This document shows, piece by piece, positions 55,534 through 64,000 of a DNA stretch of 64,000 nt (the first letter of the stretch is position 1; every line of letters begins with the position of its first letter). The position numbers were made by a program, and so were the translations under genes. The stretch covers positions 1-64,000 of the forward strand of contig JAAELT010000115.1 in NCBI GenBank assembly GCA_024226315.1, written 5' to 3'. This DNA is from a bacterium (GTDB taxonomy: Bacteria > Acidobacteriota > Thermoanaerobaculia > Multivoradales > J023). Under the pieces are notes generated by a model that saw only the letters and a program-made list of their open reading frames with translations, had not been told where the DNA came from and searched no databases.

Positions 55534-57024
55534 TCAGCGGATCTTCCGCTCGAGCAGAGTGTGAGCTTCTGACCAGCTCAGGCCCTCGTCGAGGGTGAGG
55601 CTGAGCGGCTCGCTCCAGGCACCGTCTTCCCTGCCGTGGTAGCTCTCCACCCAATGGATGAGATCGAGCTCCTGGTCTTCCCAGGAGACGGCCAGATCTC
55701 TGCCGTCGCGGGAGGCGTGGATCGCTGTCGGCCCGATGCCGATGTCGGGTGCCGGTTCATCGCAGCGAACCCGGATCTCGAGCAGTTGCGCCGGTTGAGG
55801 ACCTTCGAGCTCATCGAGGAAGTCGCCGATGTCGATCTGGACGATCTCGGATCCGGGATCGCTGGGATCGCTGATCGTCGTTGCGTAGATCTCGGTCGAG
55901 ACGTCGATGGTGAAATTCCGTACGTCGTCGGCGAGATTCTCGAGACCGGCCCAGCCATAGGAACCGCCGGATTCCAGCAGCCAGTCTCCGACCTGCTGTG
56001 AAATGTAGTCGACCACCGATGGATTGAAGTTGTAGCTCAAACCGGTGATGACGACGTGAGCCCGCATTTCGTCGGCCAAGCTCGAAATATCGTCCGGATC
56101 GTAGAGCTCGGCCAGTTCGAAGATCGCCTGATGCACCTGATCGCCGAGCACCGAGAGCTCCAGCGGCAGCACCCGGATCTCGAGAGCCCCCAGCCGATCG
56201 CTTTCAGGATTCGTGAAAGCGACGATGATCGACTGGTTGTCTCGGGAAACGCGCAGGCTCGAAGCCCTGGCGAGCTCCGGAGTCAGGGCCGGACTGATGT
56301 CGGAATCACTGTCCTCCCCGGAGTCGCTGTCCTCCCCGGAGTCCGAATCGTCGTTGCCCTCTCCGTCCTGAGTCGCGCCGAGAAAGAACGACGAGCTCAT
56401 GGCGAAGCTCTCGTGCCAGCCGATGTATCGGCCTTCGACGAAGATGATCGGTGTGTAGAACGTGGTCGAAACTTCGCCGGCGTCCTGCCACAACAGATGC
56501 AGGATGCTGCGCTCCGCCGTGATCAGGCCGTCGGTCAGCTCCAGCTCGTAGGTGTCGCGCGTTACCGCGACCCTGGGGGTTCGAGACAGGGTTGCGGGCC
56601 CATCGTCGCCCGCAAGCTCGATCACTTCGGACCACTCCGATTCCGCGCCATCAAAGGTGGCGAAGCGGATCCCGATCAGGCCGTCTTCGCTCTGGCTCTG
56701 CCAAAGGACGGTCACCGAGTTCGCGCTGGGCTCGTAGACGAGGCGGGCCTGATTCTCCGCTTCCGCGTCGTCGGTGCCCGGAACCAGCAACTGGATCGGT
56801 TCCTCGTCGCGGCGGTCGATTTCGAGAAACAGAGCCGGAATCCCGGTCTCGGCGTCTTCGGCGTCGTCGAGAAGCCCGAAATCGATGCTGTAGAGCTCGC
56901 CGGCCTTGCCGAGGGTCTTGATCGCGAGCTCGGCGACGGCGGCCGGCGCCAGGCCCACGACCAGCAGGACGGCGACCGACAGTCGGGCGAGGAGCTGTAT
57001 CGATTGGAGTCGTGATCTCATCAT
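55534..57024 (-). CDS. Secreted hypothetical protein
   Basis: About 496 residues from the first of two ATGs at 57024, with AGAGGTG just upstream. The signal peptide LARLSVAVLLVVGLAPAAVA is clear. The mature part is acidic, with WQSQSEDGLIGIRF-type beta strands and a low-complexity Asp/Ser/Glu stretch near residue 235 (DSDSGEDSDSGEDSDSD). It looks like a sialidase/beta-propeller-style exoprotein, but no catalytic motif was seen and I do not assign a family. The TPR protein gene ends 14 bp upstream, so they may share a transcript. Confidence 0.7.
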   Translation of the reverse strand: MMRSRLQSIQLLARLSVAVLLVVGLAPAAVAELAIKTLGKAGELYSIDFGLLDDAEDAETGIPALFLEIDRRDEEPIQLLVPGTDDAEAENQARLVYEPSANSVTVLWQSQSEDGLIGIRFATFDGAESEWSEVIELAGDDGPATLSRTPRVAVTRDTYELELTDGLITAERSILHLLWQDAGEVSTTFYTPIIFVEGRYIGWHESFAMSSSFFLGATQDGEGNDDSDSGEDSDSGEDSDSDISPALTPELARASSLRVSRDNQSIIVAFTNPESDRLGALEIRVLPLELSVLGDQVHQAIFELAELYDPDDISSLADEMRAHVVITGLSYNFNPSVVDYISQQVGDWLLESGGSYGWAGLENLADDVRNFTIDVSTEIYATTISDPSDPGSEIVQIDIGDFLDELEGPQPAQLLEIRVRCDEPAPDIGIGPTAIHASRDGRDLAVSWEDQELDLIHWVESYHGREDGAWSEPLSLTLDEGLSWSEAHTLLERKIR

Positions 57025-57038
57025 GTCACCTCTGACCC

Positions 57039-57995
57039 TTAGACCATGAGATTGATCAGCTTCTTGATGTCGGTGGCCATCAAGAAGTCGGTGATGTGAG
57101 GCTCGTCGGGATAGAATTCTTCCTGCAGGCGTAGGAAGAGGTCGCATGCCGCGATCTCGTCGCCGCCGAGCTTCTCGGCCTCCCCGAGCAGGTAGATCGA
57201 GTTTTTGATCTGTGCCGGCGTCCCCGAGGCCTCGGAAAGCTCCAGAGCGGCCTTCGCGTGCTTCTTCGCCTTCTCCCAGTCCCCTTTCTCCAGGTAGGCG
57301 TAGCTGATCCCAATATGGGGAAAGCGTGTCCAGGCCTCTGCTCCCAATTCACGCATCAATCGCATGCCGTCGAAGAGATTCGCCAGCCCAGCGTCGACCT
57401 CGCCCTGGACGACCTGGCAGTAGCCGAGGTTGGCGCGGTAGATCGCGCGGTCGATGCGGGGTTGCTCGGGCAGCAGGTCCAAGGCACGTTGGAAGCTGGC
57501 GCCAGCGTCCTCGAAGTAGCTGCCGAGGAGTTGCAGGCCCGCAATCTGCCCCTCTGCTCCTGCCTCGAAACCGTTGCCGCCGGCGTTCTTGGCGTGACCC
57601 AGAGCCAGCCGTGCATAGAAGAGCCCGCGATCGACCTCGCTCTTCAACAGGTGGTATTCCGAGATGCTGTAGGAAGCCAGGAAGCGATGGGTCGAGTCGG
57701 TGCTGCTGAGAAGGATCTTCTTCAGCTCACCGATCGCGCGCTCCCCCTCGCCCAGGTTGATCAGGATCTCGCCTTGATTGCACTGCGCCAGGTGCCGGTC
57801 CTCTTGGCTCCCGTGCTCGGCGGCCCAGGCGACGGCCCGATTACAGAGCTGCAAGGCCCGATCCAGATCGCCCAGGGCATGGGCCTCCTGGATCTGCTTG
57901 CGAAGCTCGGCGAAGTACTGCTCCGAATCAGTTGCTCGCGTCTTCATTCGCGACGTTCCGGACTGTTCGTTCGATTCCCCGCTCCACGGATTCAT
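57039..57995 (-). CDS. TPR-repeat protein
   Basis: 318 residues of helical repeats; AHALGDLDRALQLCNRAVAW, then GLANLFDGMRLMRELGAEAW and YAYLEKGDWEKAKKHAKAAL show the TPR spacing. There is no signal peptide or enzymatic domain. It probably acts as a protein-interaction scaffold in the cytoplasm. It is cotranscribed in all likelihood with the secreted orphan downstream (14 bp gap). Confidence 0.78.
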   Translation of the reverse strand: MNPWSGESNEQSGTSRMKTRATDSEQYFAELRKQIQEAHALGDLDRALQLCNRAVAWAAEHGSQEDRHLAQCNQGEILINLGEGERAIGELKKILLSSTDSTHRFLASYSISEYHLLKSEVDRGLFYARLALGHAKNAGGNGFEAGAEGQIAGLQLLGSYFEDAGASFQRALDLLPEQPRIDRAIYRANLGYCQVVQGEVDAGLANLFDGMRLMRELGAEAWTRFPHIGISYAYLEKGDWEKAKKHAKAALELSEASGTPAQIKNSIYLLGEAEKLGGDEIAACDLFLRLQEEFYPDEPHITDFLMATDIKKLINLMV

Positions 57996-58066
57996 GAACG
58001 TCCCCCCGTTGTCTGAAACTCATCGGTCCTTGCTGTGGGAGCTGCGCCTCTCGTTGAGATCGAGTC

Positions 58067-58098
58067 AGTATAGCATATCAGCATAGGCCGTCTGTCAA
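58067..58098 (-). promoter_or_regulatory. Candidate promoter for the TPR gene
   Basis: On the minus strand a perfect TTGACA (58098-58093) is followed by TATGCT at 15 bp or TATACT at 20 bp. Neither spacing is ideal, but the AT-rich box lies 72 bp or more before the start at 57995. Confidence 0.4.
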
Positions 58099-58222
58099 GG
58101 CGGGTGGTCGTCGCAGCGTCGAAGCTTTCCGGCGCGCTGGCTGTGTGATAGTCAAAGCCATCCGCAACCGAATGGGTGGCAGCATGACGCAACGAGACGC
58201 TTCAGCGACAGAAGGCGAACCG

Positions 58223-58930
58223 ATGGACGACGCGAGAGATTCTGTCCTGCTCCGATTGCGTGAGGCCGTGGCGCTCTACCTGTGGGAGCTCGGTGCCGTC
58301 CGTGTGCGTCCGGAAGAGCCCTTCCTGCTCGCCTCCGGCAACCGCAGCCCGATCTACGTGAACTGTCGCCGCGTCATCTCGGAGCCCGCCTTCATGCAGC
58401 TCTTCTGCTCGACCTCCCAAAGGCTTTGCGAGCGGAGGGAAGCTCGCTTCGACGTCGTGGCCGGAGGAGAGACCGCCGGCATTCCGTTCGCGGCGTACCT
58501 GGCCCGGACCGTCGCGAAGCCGATGGTCTACGTGCGCAAGAAAGCCAAGGGCTACGGCATCGCGTCCAGGGTCGAGGGTCATCTCGAGGACGGAGCCCGC
58601 GTGCTCCTGGTGGAAGACTTGATCACCGACGGTGGCAGCAAGCTCGGTTTTCTCGACGCGATCGCGGAGGCCGGCGGCAGCGTTAGAGACGTGCTCGTGC
58701 TCTTCGATCGCCAGCAAGGCGGCAACGAGATTCTGGCGCGCCGGGGAGCGCGGCTGCACGCGGTTGCGGATCGCGCGACGACCCTCGAGGCGGGGCACGC
58801 GGCGGGTGTCTTGTCCGGTTCGGCGCGCCGGGAGGTCGAGGAATACTTCGAAGACCCGGAAGCCTGGCACCGGGCACGCGGGCTTGTTTTCAGACGGTCT
58901 AGGAAAGGCCAAGAACCTGGCGTTGCTTAG
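58223..58930 (+). CDS. pyrE: Orotate phosphoribosyltransferase
   Basis: About 235 residues. The PRPP-binding motif VLLVEDLITDGGSK and the OPRT loop KKAKGYG are present, along with LASGNRSPIYVNCRR near the N-terminus, which is typical of PyrE. It converts orotate and PRPP to OMP in pyrimidine synthesis. ATG 58223 with GAAGG 7 nt upstream is used; ATG 58184 is also possible. No other pyrimidine gene is adjacent. The C-terminal 40 residues beyond the core are unusual. Confidence 0.82.
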   Translation: MDDARDSVLLRLREAVALYLWELGAVRVRPEEPFLLASGNRSPIYVNCRRVISEPAFMQLFCSTSQRLCERREARFDVVAGGETAGIPFAAYLARTVAKPMVYVRKKAKGYGIASRVEGHLEDGARVLLVEDLITDGGSKLGFLDAIAEAGGSVRDVLVLFDRQQGGNEILARRGARLHAVADRATTLEAGHAAGVLSGSARREVEEYFEDPEAWHRARGLVFRRSRKGQEPGVA

Positions 58931-58987
58931 CGAGACGGACTGGTGTCTGGGGTCGCACTCTAAATCCCCTGATGACTAGGAGTCGAA

Positions 58988-59016
58988 CTGATCAACCGTA
59001 CAAGTGTCAGTACAAT
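58988..59016 (+). promoter_or_regulatory. Candidate promoter for the CHAT operon
   Basis: CTGATC (58988-58993), a 17-bp spacer and TACAAT (59011-59016) lie about 150 bp before the CHAT gene in the 237-bp gap after pyrE. The -35 is weak and the -10 is good. The rest of the gap shows nothing recognisable. Confidence 0.38.
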
Positions 59017-59167
59017 AGCGGTAGTGCTGACGCCGGGCGGAGGAGTTCTTGTGTCTTGTGATCTCGCATCTGAGCAGCCTAGATGTGACTTGAAACAGTT
59101 CACTCTATGGCAGCGGAACGCTGACGCGCATCACCTCAGCCCGAACGGTTAGCATTCTGCTTCAAGC

Positions 59168-62100
59168 ATGATTCCTCAGCGGCAAGAGCCACTTCTCCTC
59201 AGCCTCTCGTTGTTGGTCCTCGCGGCAGTGGCTTTGAGTTGTTCCGAGGTCAAGCAGCGACGGCTGGAGCCGGCGGAGCCGGTCGAAAGCGCTCTGGCAG
59301 CAGGCGAAATCCACTCCTACTGGATGAAGCTTCCTGCTGGTAGTTATGTCCGCATCGTTGCGGGAAGCCAGTCGATCGATTTCACACTTCAGGCATTCGA
59401 TCTGGACAATCGGCCGCTCGCTGAAGCGGCGGCGCTGCCTAACGATGATCTAGATCAGATGCTGTCGCTGATCACCGGTACCGCCGGCGACTACCGGTTG
59501 GAGATGCGTGCGATCAGTGAGGAGAGCGCGGCCGGCACCTACGTCGTGGAAATCGTACACCTGCGTCCGGCGACCGAGTCGGATCGCCATCGAGTCGTCG
59601 CCGAACGCCGCTATAGCGAGGGTATTCGCTTGCGGCTCGAAGAGACAACGACGGCTCTGAGGAGAGCGATCGCCAAGTACGAGCTTGCGCTGGCCTCGTG
59701 GCAGCGAGCGGGTGACCCGACAGGCCAAGCGGCAGCCCTGAATGCCATCGGCTACGCTTATCGCCTTTTGGGCGAATACGCACGTGCACTGGATTATTAC
59801 GCCGAAGCACTGCCGTTCTGGCGCCAGGCAGACAAGGCTGCCGACGAGGTGGACACGCTCAACAACATGGGCTTCGCCGCTCGGCGTCTCGGGGATCCGG
59901 AGCTGGCGATCGAGTACTACGGACGGGCGATCGAGCGGGCCGGCGGCGATCTCGACCGATCGGCCCGCGGCCACAACAATCTAGCTCTGGTCTACCGGAG
60001 CATGACCAGGCTCGACGAGGCGCTCGACCACTATCATCGTGCGCTGGAGCTTCGCCGTGCCGGCGACGACGAGATCGGCGCGGCGAGGGTGCAGTCCAAT
60101 CTGGCAGGGGCCTACCGCGAACTGCAGGAGCACCGGCAGGCCCTGGACCTCTATCACGAGGCGGTTCCCGTCTTGCGACTGGCCGGCGATCCTCGCAGCC
60201 TGGCGACAGCGCTCAACAATCTCGCAACGACCTACGGTGTGCTGGGCCAATACGAGAGAGCGTCCGTCTATCTCGCCGAGGCGCTGGAGCTGACTCGCGA
60301 GGCCGGAGACAGGCGAGGGGAGGGCAGGACCCTGAGCAACCTGGGCTGGTCGCTGCACTTCTCCGGCCAACCTCGCGAGGCCCTGGAGTATTTCGGGCAG
60401 GCATTGGAGCTGCCGAGAGCGGTCAGAGACGACCGGGCCAGGTCCGCTACGTTGCTGAATGCGGCCAGGTCCTACCGCCAACTCGGGCAGATCGAGAGAG
60501 CGCTCGAGCACTACCGGCGTGGCCTGGAGCTCAAGCGCTCGGTGCGGGACCCCAGAGGCGAGGCGGTTGCCCTGATCGAGATCGCCTCGATGGACATCGA
60601 CGAGGGCAGGATCGAAGAGGCTTTGCAGGGGTTGAAGTCGGGTCTGCACCTGAGCCGTTCGACCAGGCTTCGAGCATATGAGGCAGTGGCGCTCCTTGAG
60701 TGGTCGCGCGCGGAACGATCGAGAGGTGACCTGGTAGCGGCACTGGAACGGATCGAAGAGGCCATCGAAATCGTTGAGTCGCGTCGCGGCAGAGTTGGAA
60801 GCCACAGTCAGCGAGCCGCCTTCCTGGCGACCAAGCATCGATTTTACGAGCAATGGATCGACATCCTGATGGAGCTCGAACGCCGTGAAGCGTCAGCTGG
60901 GTACCGGGAGCGGGCCTTACGGGCCAGTGAGCAGGCACATGCCAGGACGCTGATAGATATGCTCGAGGAGGGGCAGATCAAGGTCGATCAGAGGGTCGGT
61001 CGCGAGTTGCGCGAGCGCGAGATGGCGCTACAGCGAAGAGCCAACCAGCTGGAGCTGCTGCGTTCGCGCCTGGCGCGTCGTGAATCGGACGCCGCCCAGG
61101 TCGGCGAAGTGGAACAGGCGCTGGTCACCGCGTTGGCTGAGCTCGAGCAGGTCCGCACCAGGATTCGCGGCTCGGATCCGGCCTACGCGGCCCTGACCGA
61201 GCCGGCGTCGCTTGATCTGGATGAGATTCGCCGCCAGATCCTCGACCCCGAGACCGTTCTGCTGGAGTTCGCGCTGGGGCACGAACGGAGTTTCCTGTGG
61301 GTTGCCTCCGAAACGTCGATCGACAGCTTCGAGCTGCCGGGCCGCGAGGTGATCGACGAGACGGCCCGCCGGGTCTACGAGCTCTTGACGGCGCGCGAGC
61401 GGACCCCGGCTGGCGAGACCCTGGACGACCGGCATGCCAGGATCCAGCAGGCCGATCTCGATTTCCCAGCGGCGGCACGGGAGCTGAGCAATCTGGTTCT
61501 GGGTCCCGCTGCGGGAACTCTCACGGCCCCAAGGTGGCTAATCGTCGCGGGCGGATCGTTGAGCTACGTGCCTTTTTCCGCCCTGCCGGGCCCTCGTGCG
61601 GCGCCGGCGAATGGCCAAGCCAGACCCGGTGGCGAAGCCTGGCGACCACTGATTCTGGATCGGGAGATCGTGCGATTGCCGTCCGCGTCGTCACTCGCGG
61701 TTATCCGTCGTGACGCTGAACGTCGGCGGCCGGCCGAGAGATCTGTCGTGGTCCTGGCTGATCCGGTTTTCAGCGCTGAAGACTCGCGGCTTGCCGACCT
61801 CAGGTCAACGCAGCCTTCGACCGCCGAGAACATGGCAAGTTCCTTCGAAATGGCTTCCGGCGTTCCGCTCCAGCGGCTGAAGTTCACGCGCGAGGAAGCG
61901 GAGGCGATTGCCGAGAGCGTTCCCGACGCAGATCTGCTGTTGGGCCCGGAGGCTTCGAGGGCCGCCGTCGTCGACGGTGAGCTGGAGAAGTATCGAGTGG
62001 TCCATTTCGCCACGCATGGCGAACTCAACAACCGCCATCCCCAGCTCTCGGCTCTGGTGCTGACCCTCTTCGACGAAGAAGGCCAGGTGGTAGACGGATA

Positions 62101-62440
62101 CCTGCGTCTGCACGACATCTACAATCTCGAACTGCGGGCCGACCTGGTCGTCCTCAGCGCTTGCCAGACGGCCCTGGGCAAGGAGATCCGCGGGGAGGGA
62201 TTGGTTGGACTGACCCGAGGCTTCATGTATGCAGGTGCTCGTAGCGTGCTCGCAACCCTCTGGACAGTGCAAGACAGGGCCACCAGAGAGCTCATGGGGC
62301 GTTTCTATGAGCGCATGTTGCGCGATGGCGAGCGTCCCGCGGCAGCGATCCGAGAGGCCCAGCTCGCGCTTCTGGCGAGTCGGCGATTCGAGACGCCGTA
62401 CTACTGGGCGGGCTTCGAGCTACAGGGCGAGTGGCGATGA
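59168..62440 (+). CDS. Exported TPR-CHAT caspase-like protease
   Basis: 1,090 residues. The N-terminal segment LLLSLSLLVLAAVALSC looks like a lipoprotein or export signal, though the lipobox is not perfect. A PPC-like beta domain follows (EIHSYWMKLPAGSYVRIVAG), then about nine TPRs (residues 150-560) and a C-terminal CHAT domain with His950 in HFATHG and Cys999 in LSACQTALG, the expected catalytic dyad. CHAT proteases cut specific partner proteins. It overlaps an ECF sigma gene as ATGA, with an anti-sigma-like gene next. The candidate substrate is therefore the anti-sigma protein. Confidence 0.87.
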   Translation: MIPQRQEPLLLSLSLLVLAAVALSCSEVKQRRLEPAEPVESALAAGEIHSYWMKLPAGSYVRIVAGSQSIDFTLQAFDLDNRPLAEAAALPNDDLDQMLSLITGTAGDYRLEMRAISEESAAGTYVVEIVHLRPATESDRHRVVAERRYSEGIRLRLEETTTALRRAIAKYELALASWQRAGDPTGQAAALNAIGYAYRLLGEYARALDYYAEALPFWRQADKAADEVDTLNNMGFAARRLGDPELAIEYYGRAIERAGGDLDRSARGHNNLALVYRSMTRLDEALDHYHRALELRRAGDDEIGAARVQSNLAGAYRELQEHRQALDLYHEAVPVLRLAGDPRSLATALNNLATTYGVLGQYERASVYLAEALELTREAGDRRGEGRTLSNLGWSLHFSGQPREALEYFGQALELPRAVRDDRARSATLLNAARSYRQLGQIERALEHYRRGLELKRSVRDPRGEAVALIEIASMDIDEGRIEEALQGLKSGLHLSRSTRLRAYEAVALLEWSRAERSRGDLVAALERIEEAIEIVESRRGRVGSHSQRAAFLATKHRFYEQWIDILMELERREASAGYRERALRASEQAHARTLIDMLEEGQIKVDQRVGRELREREMALQRRANQLELLRSRLARRESDAAQVGEVEQALVTALAELEQVRTRIRGSDPAYAALTEPASLDLDEIRRQILDPETVLLEFALGHERSFLWVASETSIDSFELPGREVIDETARRVYELLTARERTPAGETLDDRHARIQQADLDFPAAARELSNLVLGPAAGTLTAPRWLIVAGGSLSYVPFSALPGPRAAPANGQARPGGEAWRPLILDREIVRLPSASSLAVIRRDAERRRPAERSVVVLADPVFSAEDSRLADLRSTQPSTAENMASSFEMASGVPLQRLKFTREEAEAIAESVPDADLLLGPEASRAAVVDGELEKYRVVHFATHGELNNRHPQLSALVLTLFDEEGQVVDGYLRLHDIYNLELRADLVVLSACQTALGKEIRGEGLVGLTRGFMYAGARSVLATLWTVQDRATRELMGRFYERMLRDGERPAAAIREAQLALLASRRFETPYYWAGFELQGEWR

Positions 62441-63087
62441 CGGCTGGCGGCCAGACCATGGTGACGCAGGCTGGTCTTGAGAAACTCCTGGATTTTCTCG
62501 GTGCCTCCTCAGGCGACTCGGTCACGAGCTATCGTCGGCTTCGGCGCAGATTGGTCAAGGTCCTCGAGATCAGGGTCCTCGAGTATCGGCTCCGCGTCGC
62601 ACCCGAAGACCTTGCCGATGAGGCGATCTACCGCGTCGCCGGCAAACTAGAGCACGGTCTGGAGATCCGCGCCAAGGACCCGTTCAAATACTTCTACGGT
62701 GTGGCCCGTCGGGTCCTGCAGGAGGCGACCAGGAAAGAGCAAAAAACCGGAATCTCGCTCGACGAGAGCGCCCGAGAGGTGCCAGCTCCTACCCCCGAAC
62801 CGTCGGACGTCAGGCGATTTGGATGCCTCGATGAGTGCCTTGGGCGACTTAGCGCCGATGATCGGGAGCTGATCCTCCAGTTCTACCGGGCGGATCGCGG
62901 CAAGAGCCGCATTCTCCACCGGCGAGAGCTCGCTGCCAGGCTCGGCATGACGGTCAACGCGCTTCGCATTCGGGCTCACAGGCTACGACAGAAGCGTCTT
63001 GGGCCCTGTGTTCTCGAATGCCTGGCAAGGGCGGAGACGGACAGTCCAGGGCGACATGAAATGGATCGGCGTGATCGCGCACTATAG
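62437..63087 (+). CDS. ECF-type RNA polymerase sigma factor
   Basis: About 216 residues from ATG 62437, overlapping the CHAT stop. The region 2-like part LADEAIYRVAGKLEHGLEI and the region 4 helix-turn-helix HRRELAARLGMTVNALRIRA, with DDRELILQFY before it, fit acidobacterial ECF sigma factors; there is no region 3. It probably drives transcription of this locus or an envelope regulon. The C-terminus after region 4 is about 30 residues longer than usual. The anti-sigma-like gene starts 61 bp downstream. Confidence 0.83.
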   Translation: MTAGGQTMVTQAGLEKLLDFLGASSGDSVTSYRRLRRRLVKVLEIRVLEYRLRVAPEDLADEAIYRVAGKLEHGLEIRAKDPFKYFYGVARRVLQEATRKEQKTGISLDESAREVPAPTPEPSDVRRFGCLDECLGRLSADDRELILQFYRADRGKSRILHRRELAARLGMTVNALRIRAHRLRQKRLGPCVLECLARAETDSPGRHEMDRRDRAL

Positions 63088-63148
63088 GTAGAAGCGACCT
63101 GATCGCTAAACCAACGATGAAATCAGACTATGGCCACGCCGCAGGATC

Positions 63149-63946
63149 GTGCTGATGTTCTGGAGAAATGAGGACAAGTATCTGACCCGATACCTTCTCG
63201 GGGAGCTGCCGGAGCGGGGGCTTACTCGCCTTGAGGAGAAGCTCCTGGCGGACGAGGAGTACTTTCAGCGGCTGCGACTGGTGGAAGACGATCTGATCGA
63301 CGCCTACGTCCAGGAAGAGATGACGGCGCAGAAAAGCCGGCGCTTCGAGTATCGATTCCTCTCTTCTCGCGAACGACGGGATCGCATCGAACTGGCGCGC
63401 GGGCTGCGACGCGCTGCCGAGTTATCAGCCGAGACCGAGTCCTCCCGTGCAGTAGTCCTGCCTATGTTTCCGAGGCTGGGGTTCCGGAACGCGCTGGCCG
63501 CAGCGGCCGCCCTCGCGACGCTGTCCCTGAGCGCGCTTCTCTGGCAGTCCTGGCCGCCGCGAAGCGGCGACCAGATCATCTCGGCACCGGTCACAACGGC
63601 TTCACTTGTGCTCCTGCCAACCGTGAGGAGCGTCGCGGCAGAGCTGCCGACTTTGGTGATCGGCCCAACCACTGAGCAGGTGACTTTAGAATTCTCCCTT
63701 GAGCACGACGGATATTCTCGGACCTTCCTTGCTTTTTTGAAGACGAGCCGCGGCGAAGAGCTCTGGAACTCGCAGCCGTCTTCGGCCTCCGACGCCACGC
63801 CAGCAGGCAGGTCGGTAGTCTTCCATCCGCCTGTCACGGTTTTCAGCACCGGGCGGTTTGTCATCGAGCTCGCGACGGAAAGCCCGGAAGGGCTGCTTGA
63901 AGTGATCGGAGTTTATGAGTTCGTGGTCGTTGCCCGGTCCTCTTGA
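63149..63946 (+). CDS. Membrane anti-sigma-like protein (no zinc motif)
   Basis: 265 residues from GTG 63149 (AGGA 5 nt upstream); ATG 63155 is possible. The cytoplasmic part YLTRYLLGELPERGLTRLEE, then YFQRLRLVEDDLIDAYVQEE, is a pattern common to acidobacterial anti-sigma proteins that lack the HxxxCxxC zinc site. One membrane helix lies near residues 112-133, and the 130-residue C-terminal domain is probably outside the inner membrane. This topology would place that domain on the same side as the exported CHAT protease encoded two genes upstream. The binding partner should be the adjacent sigma factor. Confidence 0.75.
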   Translation: MLMFWRNEDKYLTRYLLGELPERGLTRLEEKLLADEEYFQRLRLVEDDLIDAYVQEEMTAQKSRRFEYRFLSSRERRDRIELARGLRRAAELSAETESSRAVVLPMFPRLGFRNALAAAAALATLSLSALLWQSWPPRSGDQIISAPVTTASLVLLPTVRSVAAELPTLVIGPTTEQVTLEFSLEHDGYSRTFLAFLKTSRGEELWNSQPSSASDATPAGRSVVFHPPVTVFSTGRFVIELATESPEGLLEVIGVYEFVVVARSS

Positions 63947-64000
63947 CTGTTGTTGGCCCTCGGGCATTCGGCTTTCTCGATAGTTGGTTCAATCGGTCAT
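63947..64000. other. Window edge, no feature seen
   Basis: The last 54 bp contain no T-run terminator, start site or recognisable gene. Confidence 0.5.

Noticed and set aside
59168..63946. Type III-E CRISPR (Craspase) locus
   Set aside because: The CHAT/sigma pairing is similar, but there is no gRAMP effector, Csx30/31 or array, and the CHAT protein carries an export signal.

Overview
This window is about 64 kb of high-GC (roughly two-thirds G+C) bacterial chromosome, densely packed on both strands. An ADOP-type duplicated orphan permease, a TPR-CHAT / ECF sigma / zinc-less anti-sigma cluster and a giant DUF11-gingipain exoprotein together suggest an Acidobacteriota member. This is an inference from gene content; there is no rRNA or phylogenetic marker to settle it. 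No tRNA, rRNA or CRISPR array was found.

Layout. 1-15.2 kb (minus strand): a candidate ribosomally made, modified peptide (RiPP) locus with a Cys-containing precursor, a PqqD-like recognition protein, an HPr-kinase-like protein and a radical SAM/SPASM enzyme. It sits directly downstream of a 2,919-residue secreted C25 (gingipain-like) protease, and is followed by an HtrA protease coupled to a catalytically dead relative. 15.3-19.9 kb: envelope glycosylation genes (GT2 glycosyltransferase, methyltransferase, YfhO-like membrane protein) and a small aspartic protease. 20-25.4 kb: a tightly coupled operon with an AGCS symporter, a corrinoid protein, a homocysteine methyltransferase, a B12 reactivation-domain protein and an MttB-family methyltransferase. 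It reads as a split methionine synthase in which the folate module is replaced by a methylamine/betaine demethylase. 25.6-28.7 kb: the ADOP permease, a scrap of a second symporter gene and a Cys-rich orphan.

29-37 kb is an eroded defence/mobile region. It holds a six-unit 43-bp tandem repeat, consecutive fragments of type I restriction genes (HsdR, HsdS, HsdM), a truncated RES toxin with an intact MbcA/ParS/Xre-type antitoxin, a duplicated tail of a helicase gene, and an intact AlbA_2/SNF2-DUF3883 helicase pair. 37-38.7 kb: a promoter-operon-terminator unit of unknown function. 38.7-43.2 kb: a Rieske-glutamate synthase fusion divergent from a four-gene membrane redox operon. 43.3-46.8 kb: an OlsB-like acyltransferase next to a three-domain fusion (hydrolase, DedA/VTT, ATP-grasp), probably for aminolipids. 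46.9-58.9 kb: RF3, a cyclase-kinase-TPR signalling protein, a FAN1-like nuclease, an NFACT-R protein, a sugar-nucleotide epimerase, a secreted orphan, a TPR protein and PyrE. 59.2-64 kb: an exported TPR-CHAT protease, an ECF sigma factor and a membrane anti-sigma-like protein.

The strongest candidates for undescribed biology are the RiPP locus, the MttB-driven methionine synthase operon, the CHAT/sigma/anti-sigma circuit and the three-domain lipid fusion. All functions are inferred from sequence by eye; no searches were run.
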